Source: a virus
Virus record (IMG/VR): IMGVR_UViG_3300017767_000001
Coordinates: 1 to 64,000 of that record
Length of the DNA stretch: 64,000 bases
Direction: 5' to 3' (one strand)
In this document: one piece after another, positions 26,619 to 36,225 of the stretch
Numbering within the stretch: the first letter of the stretch is position 1
Layout of the letters: the number at the start of each line of letters is the position of its first letter
The notes under the pieces: model-generated
Told to the model about the DNA's origin: nothing
Seen by the model: only the letters and a program-made list of their open reading frames with translations
The model's database searches: none
Made by a program: the position numbers and the translations under genes

Positions 26619-27923
26619 ATGACAATACAAATAAGCAGGGCTGATATCACTGGCGAAGTCCTGCATAATTTACAATCTGAGACACGCTTCCTCAAACTTC
26701 CAGTAGACCCCTATTTGGAGCTACTCGGCATCACTCCGCTACCTTCTCAGGTAGCAATAATAAATGCGATTAATAATCCTAAATATAGATTTGTATGTGC
26801 CGCAGTGAGTCGTAGACAAGGTAAGACATACATCGCAAACATAATCGGCCAACTAGTCTCCCTAGTTCCGAATTCAAACATTCTTATAATGTCTCCTAAC
26901 TATTCGCTGTCTCAGATTTCTTTTGATTTACAAAGAAATCTTATTAAGCATTTTGATTTAGAAGTAGTAAAGGACAATGCAAAAGATAAAGTTATTGAGT
27001 TGAGCAATGGTTCAACGGTGAGAATGGGCTCAGTAAACCAAGTTGATTCCTGTGTAGGTCGTAGCTACGATTTGATTATATTTGACGAAGCGGCGTTGGC
27101 AGACGGACGTGATGCGTTTAATGTAGCACTTCGACCTACATTGGATAAAGATAATTCGAAAGCAATTTTTATCTCAACCCCTAGGGGCAGGAACAACTGG
27201 TTTGCCGAGTTTTTTGATAGAGGGTTTAATGATGAGTTTGCTGAGTGGTGTTCAATACGAGCAACATATCGAGATAACCCGCGCATGAGTGAGTTAGATA
27301 TCAGCGAAGCACGTAAAAGTATGTCGGAAGCAGAATTTCGACAAGAATATGAAGCAGATTTTAATACTTATGAAGGACAAATTTGGAATTTTGACCACGA
27401 AAAATGTATCGCTAACAATGAGGCATTGGATACCACTAATATGGATGTATTTGCTGGCCTTGATGTCGGTTACCGTGATCCTACTGCTTTTTGTGTAATT
27501 GGTTATGATTGGGATGAAGAACAGTACTATGTATTAGATGAGTATCTTGATGCAGAAAAAACAACGGAACAACATGCCGCTGAAATACAAACATTAATGC
27601 AGAAATGGGATATCGATTTTATTTATATTGATTCCGCAGCACAGCAAACTCGATATGACTTCGCTTTACAATACGATATTTCAACAAGCAACGCTAAGAA
27701 ATCTGTGCTGGACGGTATTGCACATGTAGCTGCGATTGTAGACAATGACAAATTATTTGTCGATCAACGATGCGCTGAAACCTTGTCATGCTTAGATCAA
27801 TATCAGTGGGATCCTAACCCTAATTTAGCAAAAGAAAAACCAAAGCACAATAAAGCATCTCATATGGCGGATGCGCTTCGTTATGCATTGTATTCGTTTG
27901 AAACAAGTCAGAGCGGCTTCTAA
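26619..27923 (+). CDS. terL: Terminase large subunit
   Basis: 434 aa. ATPase: Walker A SRRQGKT (about 64-70), Walker B LIIFDEAAL (about 150), coupling motif FISTPRG. Nuclease: AGLDVGYRDPTAFCVIGYD, FIYIDSAAQQT and HMADALRYAL give three acidic metal ligands. It pumps DNA into the prohead and cuts concatemers. Directly follows the o-spanin gene. Confidence 0.95.
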   Translation: MTIQISRADITGEVLHNLQSETRFLKLPVDPYLELLGITPLPSQVAIINAINNPKYRFVCAAVSRRQGKTYIANIIGQLVSLVPNSNILIMSPNYSLSQISFDLQRNLIKHFDLEVVKDNAKDKVIELSNGSTVRMGSVNQVDSCVGRSYDLIIFDEAALADGRDAFNVALRPTLDKDNSKAIFISTPRGRNNWFAEFFDRGFNDEFAEWCSIRATYRDNPRMSELDISEARKSMSEAEFRQEYEADFNTYEGQIWNFDHEKCIANNEALDTTNMDVFAGLDVGYRDPTAFCVIGYDWDEEQYYVLDEYLDAEKTTEQHAAEIQTLMQKWDIDFIYIDSAAQQTRYDFALQYDISTSNAKKSVLDGIAHVAAIVDNDKLFVDQRCAETLSCLDQYQWDPNPNLAKEKPKHNKASHMADALRYALYSFETSQSGF

Positions 27924-27946
27924 CAACCCCTAGCCAAAAATAATGT

Positions 27947-27975
27947 TTGACAATTTATCTTGCAGAGGCTATAAT
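27947..27975 (+). promoter_or_regulatory. Plus-strand promoter of a leaderless HNH-portal transcript
   Basis: CCAAAAATAATG element, TTGACA, 17 nt, TATAAT. The best start ATG is 7 nt after the -10. Confidence 0.85.
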
Positions 27976-27982
27976 GCAAAGT

Positions 27983-28366
27983 ATGAAAAAGCTCAAAAGA
28001 GACCCTGTGAAGTACATAAGGGACCGAGCAAAATCAAAGTACAAAAAAGACAATGAGTGTTACATCTGTGGAACAGAAAAAGAATTAGACTTCCACCACT
28101 TTTACTCTCTTGCCCCTCTTCTACGTTTATGGCTAAAGAAGAAAACACAAGAAAGGCCAGAGCACTATACAAATGAGTATATAGTTATTTGGAGAGATGA
28201 ATTTATAGAGGATAACTGGGCAGAGCTATACGATCACACAGTCACTATATGTCATGCACATCATAGAGAGTTGCATAAAATTTACGGACGAAATCCAGGA
28301 CTTGGTACAGCGGCAAAACAAATGCGCTGGGTAGATATTCAAAGAGAAAAGCATGGCATGGTATAA
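27983..28366 (+). CDS. HNH-type zinc endonuclease-like protein
   Basis: 127 aa from the ATG at the expected transcription start; an earlier ATG lies inside the -10. NECYICGTEKELDFHHFYSL and HTVTICHAHHRELHKIYG give Cys-x2-Cys, a His-His pair and Cys-x2-His, an HNH layout. HNH proteins between terminase and portal are typical of HK97-type packaging and stimulate terminase cutting. Confidence 0.75.
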   Translation: MKKLKRDPVKYIRDRAKSKYKKDNECYICGTEKELDFHHFYSLAPLLRLWLKKKTQERPEHYTNEYIVIWRDEFIEDNWAELYDHTVTICHAHHRELHKIYGRNPGLGTAAKQMRWVDIQREKHGMV

Positions 28367-29540
28367 TTTTTGGAAACAGCCCGAGAACATAGAGGAAAAA
28401 CTTAATCCTGGTCAAATACTAGACACGGGTAAGTCAGAAAGTTCTCGTGAGTTTACTACTCAATATGAGCGCTTTTATGAGCAGCTCGAAGTAGTAAATC
28501 GTGGCGTCAATATGATTGTTGATGACACGGCAGAAATTCCTGCAACAATTAGTACTCAAGGCGCCTATAGGGGTGTCGTAACTGGAATAAAACGAGGAAA
28601 GGTAGAAGAACTACTAAATCGAACTCCCAATCCTTTTCAAGATATTAGCAGTTTTAAAAGAAACTTAATTACTGATTATCTTCTTGACGGAAATATTTTT
28701 ATTTATTTTGATGGTGCTCACCTCTACCATCTACCTGCGGATAAAGTACGTGTACAAGCAGATCCTTCCACTTTTGTAGAAAAGTATACTCTACAAGATA
28801 TTGATTATAAAGTAAGCGAAATAATTCATATTAAAGAAAACTCTTTTCACTCAATTTATAGAGGAGTTTCTAGACTCAAGCCTGCGACCAGAACTATGCA
28901 GCTTGTAAGAGATATGAGGGACTTTCAAGATAACTTTTTTAGGAACGGTGCAGTTCCTGGATTGGTACTAAAATCTCCAAATACTTTATCAGAAAAAATT
29001 AAAGAGCGCATGATTCAATCTTGGACTCTGCGCTATCGTCCAGACTCAGGAGGCAGACGGCCTTTAATTCTTGATGGTGGATTAGAAATAGATAGTTACT
29101 CTACTACTAATTTTAAAGAATTAGATTTTCAGAACGCAATTTTAGAACATGAAAAAGTAATTCTAAAATCGTTAGGGGTGCCTCCAATACTTCTTGATTC
29201 TGGAAATAATGCAAATCTTCGTCCAAACATGAGATTGTACTATCTTGAAACAATCTTACCTATTGTACGAAAACTTAATTTTGCACTATCACGATACTTT
29301 GGATTTAATATTACAGAAAATGTAACTGATATTCCTGCACTGCAGCCCGAGCTTAGAGATGCTGCAGCTTACTATACAGCATTAGTAAATGGAGGAATTA
29401 TAACAATTAACGAAGCTCGGGATCAATTAGGCTATGAAACAATAGAAGGACAAGATGAAATTCGAGTCCCTCAAAACATAGCAGGTAGCGCAGCAAATCC
29501 CGACGAAGGCGGAAGGCCCCCAGAATCAGAAGGAGACTAA
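28353..29540 (+). CDS. Portal protein (HK97 type)
   Basis: 395 aa, overlapping the HNH gene by 14 bp. Family features: ELLNRTPNPFQDISSFKRNL, NIFIYFDGAHLYHLPADKV, RTMQLVRDMRDFQDNFFRNG, GVPPILLDSGNNANLRPNMR and IVRKLNFALSRYFGF. It forms the dodecameric ring at the capsid vertex through which DNA enters. Confidence 0.92.
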   Translation: MAWYNFWKQPENIEEKLNPGQILDTGKSESSREFTTQYERFYEQLEVVNRGVNMIVDDTAEIPATISTQGAYRGVVTGIKRGKVEELLNRTPNPFQDISSFKRNLITDYLLDGNIFIYFDGAHLYHLPADKVRVQADPSTFVEKYTLQDIDYKVSEIIHIKENSFHSIYRGVSRLKPATRTMQLVRDMRDFQDNFFRNGAVPGLVLKSPNTLSEKIKERMIQSWTLRYRPDSGGRRPLILDGGLEIDSYSTTNFKELDFQNAILEHEKVILKSLGVPPILLDSGNNANLRPNMRLYYLETILPIVRKLNFALSRYFGFNITENVTDIPALQPELRDAAAYYTALVNGGIITINEARDQLGYETIEGQDEIRVPQNIAGSAANPDEGGRPPESEGD

Positions 29541-29541
29541 T

Positions 29542-29832
29542 ATGGGAGTACGAAAGAATCATGCAGTTTTAGGAGCTCGTCAGCTCGCTGCCTACTTTAG
29601 AACTAAAGGCAAAGCACTTACTCTTCAAGAGTATCTTAATGCGGCGGATGCTCCTATTGCAACAACTTATTTAATGAAATGGTTTAAAAGTTACGATATG
29701 GCTTTAGATTGGGTTAGAAGAGTAGACCCCACAATTTTTGTGGATCTTGAATCTGCTGCTAAACCTGCACCAAAGGTTGCCCCAAAGCCTAAGCCCGCCC
29801 CAAAGGCAAAGGTAAAGAAGAATGACGAATAA
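29542..29832 (+). CDS. Unknown head-region protein, Ala/Pro/Lys tail
   Basis: 96 aa. Globular N-terminal 65 residues (RQLAAYFRTKGKALTLQEYL, AADAPIATTYLMKWFKSYD), then a low-complexity KPAPKVAPKPKPAPKAKVKK tail. It overlaps the capsid gene by 11 bp. Possibly a scaffold or decoration factor; no known family. Confidence 0.6.
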   Translation: MGVRKNHAVLGARQLAAYFRTKGKALTLQEYLNAADAPIATTYLMKWFKSYDMALDWVRRVDPTIFVDLESAAKPAPKVAPKPKPAPKAKVKKNDE

Positions 29833-31870
29833 AACATTTAACTTAACATCTACTTTTAAGAGCGAGCCACAAGAAGACGGCTCTATCATGGTTCGTGGAA
29901 TGGCCAGCACAAATGCGTTTGATCGTGCTGGAGACTCAATTTCTTCAGAAGCATGGACTAAAGGGGGTCTTGGTAATTTTGAAAAGAACCCTATTATACT
30001 ATTTAATCACGATTATAACCGACCGATTGGACGAGCAACAAAAGTTACTCCCACAGCGGACGGCTTGCACATGGAAGCAAAGATTAGTAAACATGCTGAC
30101 TGTGCTAATTTAATCAAAGACGGTGTCCTTGGAGCGTTTTCTGTCGGTTTCAAAGTCAAGGATGCCGATTACCTTGAGGAAACCGATGGATTAATGATTA
30201 AGGACGCTGAGTTGTTTGAAGTATCTGTTGTTACAGTACCTTGCAATCAAGCAGCTACTTTTTCTTTGTCGAAGTCATTCGATTCTGAGCAGGATTATAA
30301 AGACTTCAAGAAAACTTTTAAAAGCGAGGAAGATTCCTCTTTAATGGAGACAGATATGTCGGAAGAAACAAAAACTCCCGAAATCGACCTAGACGCTTTT
30401 GCTAAGAAGGTAGAGGAAGAAACTGCTGCTAAGATTGCAATTCGTCAGGCCGAAGAAAAAGCCTCAGTAGAAGCTGAAGCAAAAGCTACTGCAGACGCCG
30501 AAGCTCAAAAGGCTGCCGATCAAGCAGATGCTGAAAAGGCTGCCGTAGAGCAGCAAGAAAAAGTCGAGAGCTCAATCCGTACTGGCATCGAGTCAGGCAC
30601 TGAGAAGCTCGCAGAAGATCTGCGTAAAGAATTCCAAGCGGAGCAAGCTAACACCGCAGAAATTCTTGAAAAGTATAAAGCTGAGCTGGAAGAAAAGTCA
30701 GTTGAACTTGAAGCTATGCATAACAGCAAGCGTCAGTTCTCTGATCGTTCTCAGCCGGGCGACCTTTCAGCAGGTGGCCGCGAAATCCTTGAAGCAAAAA
30801 TTCTTGGTAACTTGACTCGTAAGGGTTGGGAAACTGATTTTGCCCAAGGCGTAATTAACAAGTATGGTGTAGGTGTTGCTTCTGCAAGTAACATTGCTCC
30901 TCTTCTTGATATTGAAACTGCCACTCAATTTGAGCGGGAGCTTCTTCTTGAGTTGAAGGTTGCTAGTGCTTTCCGTGAAATTGCAGTAAATAGCACTAAG
31001 ACTGTACTGCCCTTGATGCCTGACTCTGTAACAGCTACCTTCGGTAGTGGTTCTGAGGCAGATGAAACTAACTCTCCTGCAACCCTCCAGGGTAATGCAA
31101 ATGGTACTGCACAAGGTGGAGCTACTTTCAATGCGCTGCAGAAGACTATTACTGCTGCTCGTATGACTTCTACGTCATACATCACGAATGATACCGAAGA
31201 AAGCACTCTTGTTGCCCTTCTTCCTATGATTCGTGAAGGCATGGTTCGTGCACACGCTCGTGCTATGGACAAGATGTGTATTTCTGGTCACTCAGGTGCT
31301 GCAGGTCAAGCTGGTACTGGTTTGATTGGTGCATTTGGTACTTTCAGTAACTCACTGCTTGTTACTGGTACTGCTACTGCTGGTCTCACTCAATCTGGTG
31401 CTGGTGCAGACTCACTGATTGGTCAAGACATTCTTCGTATGCGTTCAACTATGAAGAAGTATGGCTTGAACCCTGCAGATCTTATGCTCGTTGTTTCTTA
31501 CACTGCATACAATGATCTGCTCTCAGACATCAACTTCCAAGACGTAACGGAAGTTGGCAGCGATCTCGCTATCAAGCGAACTGGTGTTGTAGGTTCAATC
31601 TTTGCAATTCCAGTAGTCGTAGCTGATGATGCAGCTCTTGCAGTCGATAAGACTGTGAACCCTGCAACTGAGCCTTGCGCAATCCTTGTAAATGTTCCCA
31701 ACTACATTATTCCTCGAATGAAGGGCGTAAGCCTGGAAACCGAGTACCAAGTTGGTAACCAGCGTACAGCAATCGTTGCTAGCCAATCTGTTGGCTTCGA
31801 AGAGCTCTTCGCAGGTGATGCCGCCACTGTCGGTCTGCCTGTCGCAATGTGCCGATACGCTAACAGCTAA
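29822..31870 (+). CDS. Prohead protease - scaffold - major capsid fusion
   Basis: 682 aa. Residues 1-150 are an HK97-type S78 protease (FNHDYNRPIGRATKVTP with His63; GAFSVGFKV with Ser107; DAELFEVSVVTVPCN). Residues about 165-300 are an Ala/Glu/Lys coiled coil like the HK97 delta domain. Residues about 320-682 are an HK97-fold capsid (AAPLLDIETATQFERELLLE region; GLNPADLMLVVSYTAYNDLL; GVSLETEYQVGNQRTAIVAS). Normally protease and capsid are separate genes; here one chain must cleave itself free. No internal frameshift or second ribosome site was seen. Confidence 0.9.
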   Translation: MTNKTFNLTSTFKSEPQEDGSIMVRGMASTNAFDRAGDSISSEAWTKGGLGNFEKNPIILFNHDYNRPIGRATKVTPTADGLHMEAKISKHADCANLIKDGVLGAFSVGFKVKDADYLEETDGLMIKDAELFEVSVVTVPCNQAATFSLSKSFDSEQDYKDFKKTFKSEEDSSLMETDMSEETKTPEIDLDAFAKKVEEETAAKIAIRQAEEKASVEAEAKATADAEAQKAADQADAEKAAVEQQEKVESSIRTGIESGTEKLAEDLRKEFQAEQANTAEILEKYKAELEEKSVELEAMHNSKRQFSDRSQPGDLSAGGREILEAKILGNLTRKGWETDFAQGVINKYGVGVASASNIAPLLDIETATQFERELLLELKVASAFREIAVNSTKTVLPLMPDSVTATFGSGSEADETNSPATLQGNANGTAQGGATFNALQKTITAARMTSTSYITNDTEESTLVALLPMIREGMVRAHARAMDKMCISGHSGAAGQAGTGLIGAFGTFSNSLLVTGTATAGLTQSGAGADSLIGQDILRMRSTMKKYGLNPADLMLVVSYTAYNDLLSDINFQDVTEVGSDLAIKRTGVVGSIFAIPVVVADDAALAVDKTVNPATEPCAILVNVPNYIIPRMKGVSLETEYQVGNQRTAIVASQSVGFEELFAGDAATVGLPVAMCRYANS

Positions 31871-31883
31871 TAGCTAAGCTATT

Positions 31884-31914
31884 AAACTGGGGTGGTTCGC
31901 CACCCCAAGTTTTT
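31884..31914 (+). terminator. Intrinsic terminator after the capsid gene
   Basis: GGGGTGG and CCACCCC pair around TTCG; the flanks AAACT/AAGTTT extend the stem with one bulge and T's follow. Probably lowers expression of tail genes relative to capsid. Confidence 0.8.
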
Positions 31915-31926
31915 ACTAATTGACTT

Positions 31927-32499
31927 ATGGCAAATCTTATAACTTTAAAGCAGTTTAAAGACGCAGAAGGCATCCAAAGCCCAAAGGATGACTATAAGAT
32001 TACTCGCATTATTGATTCTGTGAGTGAATTAGTAAAAACTTATTGTGCAAACACTTTTGTAGACTTCTACTCTACAAATAAAGTAGAAGTTTTTAGCATG
32101 AATTGGGACAGTTATATTGTTCAATTAACAGAAAGCCCTGTGAATACTATTGTTTCTGTAGAAACTAGAGATCAACCAACTTTTGCATATACTATTTTGC
32201 CCACTGATAAGTGGTACTTAGAAACAGCAACAGATTCTGTAGTTTCTATTAATGGTACTGCTTTTTCTAATTGGCCTCGAGGAGTTGGATCGGTAAAAAT
32301 TACATATACTGCTGGGTATTCTTCCACTCCGTTAGATTTACAAATAGCAGTTATTGATTTAATTAACTACTATTTCAAAGATGAACATAAGACACGACGA
32401 ACACTCTCCGGAGCAACAATGGAAAATGCTCCTAGTGGAGAAGGCAGAGGATTCCCCGATCATATTAAGAGAGTCTTGGATATGTACAAAAATTTCTAA
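31927..32499 (+). CDS. Head-tail connector (gp6-like)
   Basis: 190 aa. N-terminal helices (LITLKQFKDAEGIQSPKDDY, KITRIIDSVSELVKTYC), a beta part (VSVETRDQPTFAYTILPTDK) and the terminal helix LQIAVIDLINYYFKDEHK, as in HK97 gp6/gp15-type adaptors that dock on the portal. Position after capsid supports it. Confidence 0.75.
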   Translation: MANLITLKQFKDAEGIQSPKDDYKITRIIDSVSELVKTYCANTFVDFYSTNKVEVFSMNWDSYIVQLTESPVNTIVSVETRDQPTFAYTILPTDKWYLETATDSVVSINGTAFSNWPRGVGSVKITYTAGYSSTPLDLQIAVIDLINYYFKDEHKTRRTLSGATMENAPSGEGRGFPDHIKRVLDMYKNF

Positions 32500-33914
32500 T
32501 GGCAAAAAAAGATTTAGAAAAGTTAGCTGATGAACTCTTAGATCAACTTAAAAAAGATAATAGAGCATTCAGAGAACAAGTATCAGATACTAGAACTCAC
32601 TATCTCGCCTGCAGTGTGAAAAGCGTAAACAGACAAGTTATTCGCCAGTTAAAGAAAAGAACTTTTATTAAAGAAAAAATACCTGAAAGTATAAAAAAGA
32701 TTATAAGAGAAGAAGTTCCTAAATTAGTTACAGAGCTTCACTCTACTTTAACAGATACCCCCTCAATTAAAGTAACTTTTCAAGCAGCATCAACTTCTGT
32801 GGATTTTGTTGCAATAATTGAACAAAGGAATACCGGAGGCTCCGTCTCAATTTATAACTATTTAAAGAAAAAGAAAGGAGATGCGCAAAAGCCTCTAGCG
32901 GAAGCACTAGATAAAGAGATTAAAAATTTAAATAGTCCCGATAAAGAAAGAGAAGGAACTTTTTCAAAGCCAAAGCCCGGAAAAGCAGGTAGAAAGGATA
33001 AGCCGTATAAATTTAATCCAAAAGCAGTATTATTAGATGTAGGACACATGGAAGGCGGAGCAATCGCAGAAGAAAGAGCTCGAGCTTTTAATGATGTTCT
33101 TTTTCAATTTGATAATCAAAAGGCCGATAGTTTTGCAAGAGTTCATTTAAAGAAAATATTAAAAAAATACGGTATTAAAATAGTAAAGATACCGGTTGAA
33201 AACGAAAAAGGCGATCTAATTCATGAAGTTCGAGTAGAATTAGAAGCAACAAGTGTAAACGCATCAAAAGCAACGCTAGAAAAATCAGGTAGCATACAAA
33301 AAGCACTAGAGGAAATTGTAGATAGAACAGACTGGCCAAATCAAGAAGGATCAGACTCTCCTATAGAAATTGTAGCTAAAAAGTCACTAAACTTATTTGC
33401 TCCAGAAGACGGAAAAACACGAAAATCTACTCGATCTAATTTTAAAAGACAAAAAATTAAAAATAAACCAGTTACTGCAAGAAGCAGAACTCGTGAAAGA
33501 AAAATTAATAACGTAAAACCTTTTGTGGATAAATCAACAGTAGCAATGGGAGCAAAAAGCTCTCAAGGTGCACGAAGAAGAGCCGGAGTCAAAAGTTCAA
33601 GTGTACACTTACAAAAGCTTTTAGGTGTTTTAAATTCTCAGCTTCCTTCAATAGTAGCAGGGAACATGGGGCCGCCAAGACTATCAAATGTATCTGGTCG
33701 TTTTTCAAGATCCGTAAGAGCAACAGAGATTACGAGAACTCAAGGTGGCTTTCCTAGTATTGGGTATACTTATCAAAAAAGACCCTACGACACATTTGAG
33801 GTTGGAGGTACACAAGGCTCGCCGGACTATGATCCTAGAAAATTGATAGATATGTCAATCCGGGAAGTAGCAGCAAGTTTTGCAATAGGAAGATTCTATA
33901 CTAGGAGAGTATAA
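32499..33914 (+). CDS. Neck or minor virion protein, unknown family
   Basis: 471 aa, basic, largely helical: KKDLEKLADELLDQLKKDNR, IKKIIREEVPKLVTELHSTL, then long polar stretches and a C-terminal domain SNVSGRFSRSVRATEITRTQ, KLIDMSIREVAASFAIGRFY. The SGRFSRSV...D.SIRE.A end recalls head-closure/minor tail proteins. Its place between adaptor and tail terminator suggests a neck role. Function inferred. Confidence 0.6.
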   Translation: MAKKDLEKLADELLDQLKKDNRAFREQVSDTRTHYLACSVKSVNRQVIRQLKKRTFIKEKIPESIKKIIREEVPKLVTELHSTLTDTPSIKVTFQAASTSVDFVAIIEQRNTGGSVSIYNYLKKKKGDAQKPLAEALDKEIKNLNSPDKEREGTFSKPKPGKAGRKDKPYKFNPKAVLLDVGHMEGGAIAEERARAFNDVLFQFDNQKADSFARVHLKKILKKYGIKIVKIPVENEKGDLIHEVRVELEATSVNASKATLEKSGSIQKALEEIVDRTDWPNQEGSDSPIEIVAKKSLNLFAPEDGKTRKSTRSNFKRQKIKNKPVTARSRTRERKINNVKPFVDKSTVAMGAKSSQGARRRAGVKSSSVHLQKLLGVLNSQLPSIVAGNMGPPRLSNVSGRFSRSVRATEITRTQGGFPSIGYTYQKRPYDTFEVGGTQGSPDYDPRKLIDMSIREVAASFAIGRFYTRRV

Positions 33915-34366
33915 TGGCGGCAAGAACATATACAACACGTAGGTCCGCTATCGTAGATGCACTAGTTGTAGAATTAAAGAAAATAAATCAAACCGGAGCA
34001 TTTTTAAGTGATGTATATGATAATGTACATCCGCGCTTAAAGTTCTGGGATGAAGTAGATACTTTTCCTGCAATACACTTAAATGCAGGATCAGAAACAA
34101 GAGAATATCAAGGTGGTGGATACAAAGATAGGTTTTTAAACATTACTATCCGCTGTTATGTAAAAGAAACGGATGCTGTTACTGCTTTAGACCAGCTTTT
34201 GGAAGATGTAGAAACTGTGGTAGAGAGCAATGGCAGATTAGCTTATATTGATAGGCAAGGAGTAACACAAACAACTCACGATATTATTATTCTCAGTATT
34301 GATACTGATGAAGGAGTTCTTGAACCTTTTGGTGTAGCGGAGATGCAGCTTCAGGTTCAATACTAG
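33914..34366 (+). CDS. Tail terminator (gpU-like)
   Basis: 150 aa. TTRRSAIVDALVVELKKINQ, FWDEVDTFPAIHLNAGSETR, FLNITIRCYVKETDAVTALD, then a strand-rich C-terminus (EPFGVAEMQLQVQY), the order of gpU-type tail terminators that cap the tube and set head joining. One-base overlap with the neck gene. Confidence 0.72.
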   Translation: MAARTYTTRRSAIVDALVVELKKINQTGAFLSDVYDNVHPRLKFWDEVDTFPAIHLNAGSETREYQGGGYKDRFLNITIRCYVKETDAVTALDQLLEDVETVVESNGRLAYIDRQGVTQTTHDIIILSIDTDEGVLEPFGVAEMQLQVQY

Positions 34367-34426
34367 AAACGGCAGGCAGGAGCAAAGGCTCACGTCCTAG
34401 CCCTTTCAATCTCTAGGAGACATGCT

Positions 34427-36097
34427 ATGGCAGAACAATTATATTTTAGCAGAGACTCGAAACTTTACATCGAATTTGATGATCAATTATGGGAAATTCC
34501 CGTACTAGATGGTTTCAGTTTCTCACAGTCTACCAATCAGTCGGAAATTTCTCTTTCAGAAATGCAAGGTTTCGACGGATTGAGCCGACGAGGTAATAGG
34601 GTATTTACAGACTCTCTGGCACCCGCAGAGTGGTCCTTTAGTACTTATGTTCGACCTTATACGAACAACACAACTAACGAACACCATGCAGTAGAAGAAG
34701 CTCTCTGGGCAGTAATGGCTGGAGCAGATAAGCATATTATTTCTAGCGCAGGCGGTGGTTTAGTCGAAGGTGCAGGAGGCAGCAATACTACTGTCGCTGC
34801 AGCTTCAAGCATCAGTGGAGCTACTGCAGGCACCTATACTATTAATAGCGGTATGGCAGGCCTTACATATAGTGGAGGCTCTGCCCCCAATCCTCAAGGT
34901 TGGGAAGTAGATATTGTAATGACCGCAAGTGCTGTAGGAGCAGTTACAGTAATTTCTGGCGGCGCAAGCTGGACAGCAAATGAAACCGTTACTATTCCGT
35001 CCGCTCTTATTGGTGGAGGAGGTAATGTAGTTCTTACCGCAGATGCAGTAACTAACACAGCAGGTGCAAGTTTTTATAGAAGTGTAAACTCAGATAAAAA
35101 CTCTACTTTTGGTCCTGCAGTAATGGAACCTTCTTCTACTACAGTTGGATCTCTTATTAACTTTGGCCAGTCTAACCGAGCGGTACTTGCAACTTGTAAT
35201 CTTTACTTTGTAATGGAAACAAGTACTTCAAACCCAATGGTTTATAAGCTCGAAGCAGCAGCATTTAACGAAGCCTCCATTGATTTTGAGGTAGATGGTA
35301 TTGCAACTATTAACTGGTCTGGGTTTGCAAAGCAGGTTATTGACCTTCAGTCAAAAGGTTTTGTACAAGTAGTAAATACAAGTACAAAAACTGCTTCAGG
35401 CGTATTCGGAGCGGCTACTGCTCTCAAGCATAAGGGAGTAGCTCTAAACTCTGCGGACGGCTTTCGGCTATATCTAGGAAACGATGGAGATGGCGGTGAA
35501 GTTGCTGCACCCGCATCTGGCGCTACAGCAGCGACAGAAGCAGTAGAGTCTTTTGACAAGGGTGTAACTGCAACAACTACCTTTATTCGAAATCGTTTGA
35601 CTCAGCTTCTTTGTGTTACTGCTGACACAAATGAATTCCCTTCTGGCTCTTACAATCTTACGTTGACAGGTGGAAATGTTACTATTTCAAATAATATTTC
35701 ATACTTGGTGCCAGAAGAGCTAGGTTCTGTAAACGTTCCAATTGAGCACGTAACAGGTGGTCGTACAGCGAATGGAAGCTTTACTTGTTACTTGACCCTC
35801 GATACCGATTCAGGTAATAATGGAACTTCTGTAGAACTGTTTAATGATATGACAACTACAGGTGGCGGCTTGGATAAAGTTGTAAACGACTTTGATGTAA
35901 CTTTCCAAATTGGTGGTAATGTTGCAGGAACTCCAAGACTTGATGTTAAAATTCCTAAGTGTCACATTGACGTACCAACTCACTCTATTGAAGATGTTAT
36001 TTCAGTTGAGACTAACTTTGGTGCATATACTACGGACTTTAACGTGGCTAATGAAGTTCAGTTGGCTTACCATGGAGACACCGCTAATAAGCTGTAA
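34427..36097 (+). CDS. Major tail tube protein
   Basis: 556 aa, long for a tube protein. N-terminus RDSKLYIEFDDQLWEIPVLD, SQSTNQSEISLSEM, then AEWSFSTYVRPYTN; the C-terminal part (LGSVNVPIEHVTGGRTANGS) resembles a second tube fold. An inserted Gly/Ala/Ser/Thr-rich region (about 115-210) is probably a surface decoration. ATG behind CTAGGAGACATGCT. Followed by a strong terminator, as expected for an abundant protein. Confidence 0.8.
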   Translation: MAEQLYFSRDSKLYIEFDDQLWEIPVLDGFSFSQSTNQSEISLSEMQGFDGLSRRGNRVFTDSLAPAEWSFSTYVRPYTNNTTNEHHAVEEALWAVMAGADKHIISSAGGGLVEGAGGSNTTVAAASSISGATAGTYTINSGMAGLTYSGGSAPNPQGWEVDIVMTASAVGAVTVISGGASWTANETVTIPSALIGGGGNVVLTADAVTNTAGASFYRSVNSDKNSTFGPAVMEPSSTTVGSLINFGQSNRAVLATCNLYFVMETSTSNPMVYKLEAAAFNEASIDFEVDGIATINWSGFAKQVIDLQSKGFVQVVNTSTKTASGVFGAATALKHKGVALNSADGFRLYLGNDGDGGEVAAPASGATAATEAVESFDKGVTATTTFIRNRLTQLLCVTADTNEFPSGSYNLTLTGGNVTISNNISYLVPEELGSVNVPIEHVTGGRTANGSFTCYLTLDTDSGNNGTSVELFNDMTTTGGGLDKVVNDFDVTFQIGGNVAGTPRLDVKIPKCHIDVPTHSIEDVISVETNFGAYTTDFNVANEVQLAYHGDTANKL

Positions 36098-36112
36098 AGT
36101 TATACTTTTGAC

Positions 36113-36136
36113 AAAAACCCGCTTCGGCGGGTTTTT
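36113..36136 (+). terminator. Strong intrinsic terminator after tail tube gene
   Basis: AAAAACCCGC and GCGGGTTTTT pair perfectly over 10 bp around TTCG and end in T's. Ends the head-tail tube transcript. Confidence 0.95.
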
Positions 36137-36160
36137 CTTTTATCCTTTCAAAAAAAGTTC

Positions 36161-36189
36161 TTGACTTTTTAGCTCTCCTCCCTTATAAT
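36161..36189 (+). promoter_or_regulatory. Plus-strand promoter of the tail tip operon
   Basis: AAAAAAAGTTC, TTGACT, 17 nt, TATAAT. Restarts transcription after the terminator; mRNA leader with AAAGGAACC before the G-like gene. Confidence 0.9.
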
Positions 36190-36225
36190 TACAAAATATA
36201 AATTTATTTAAAAAGGAACCAAAAA

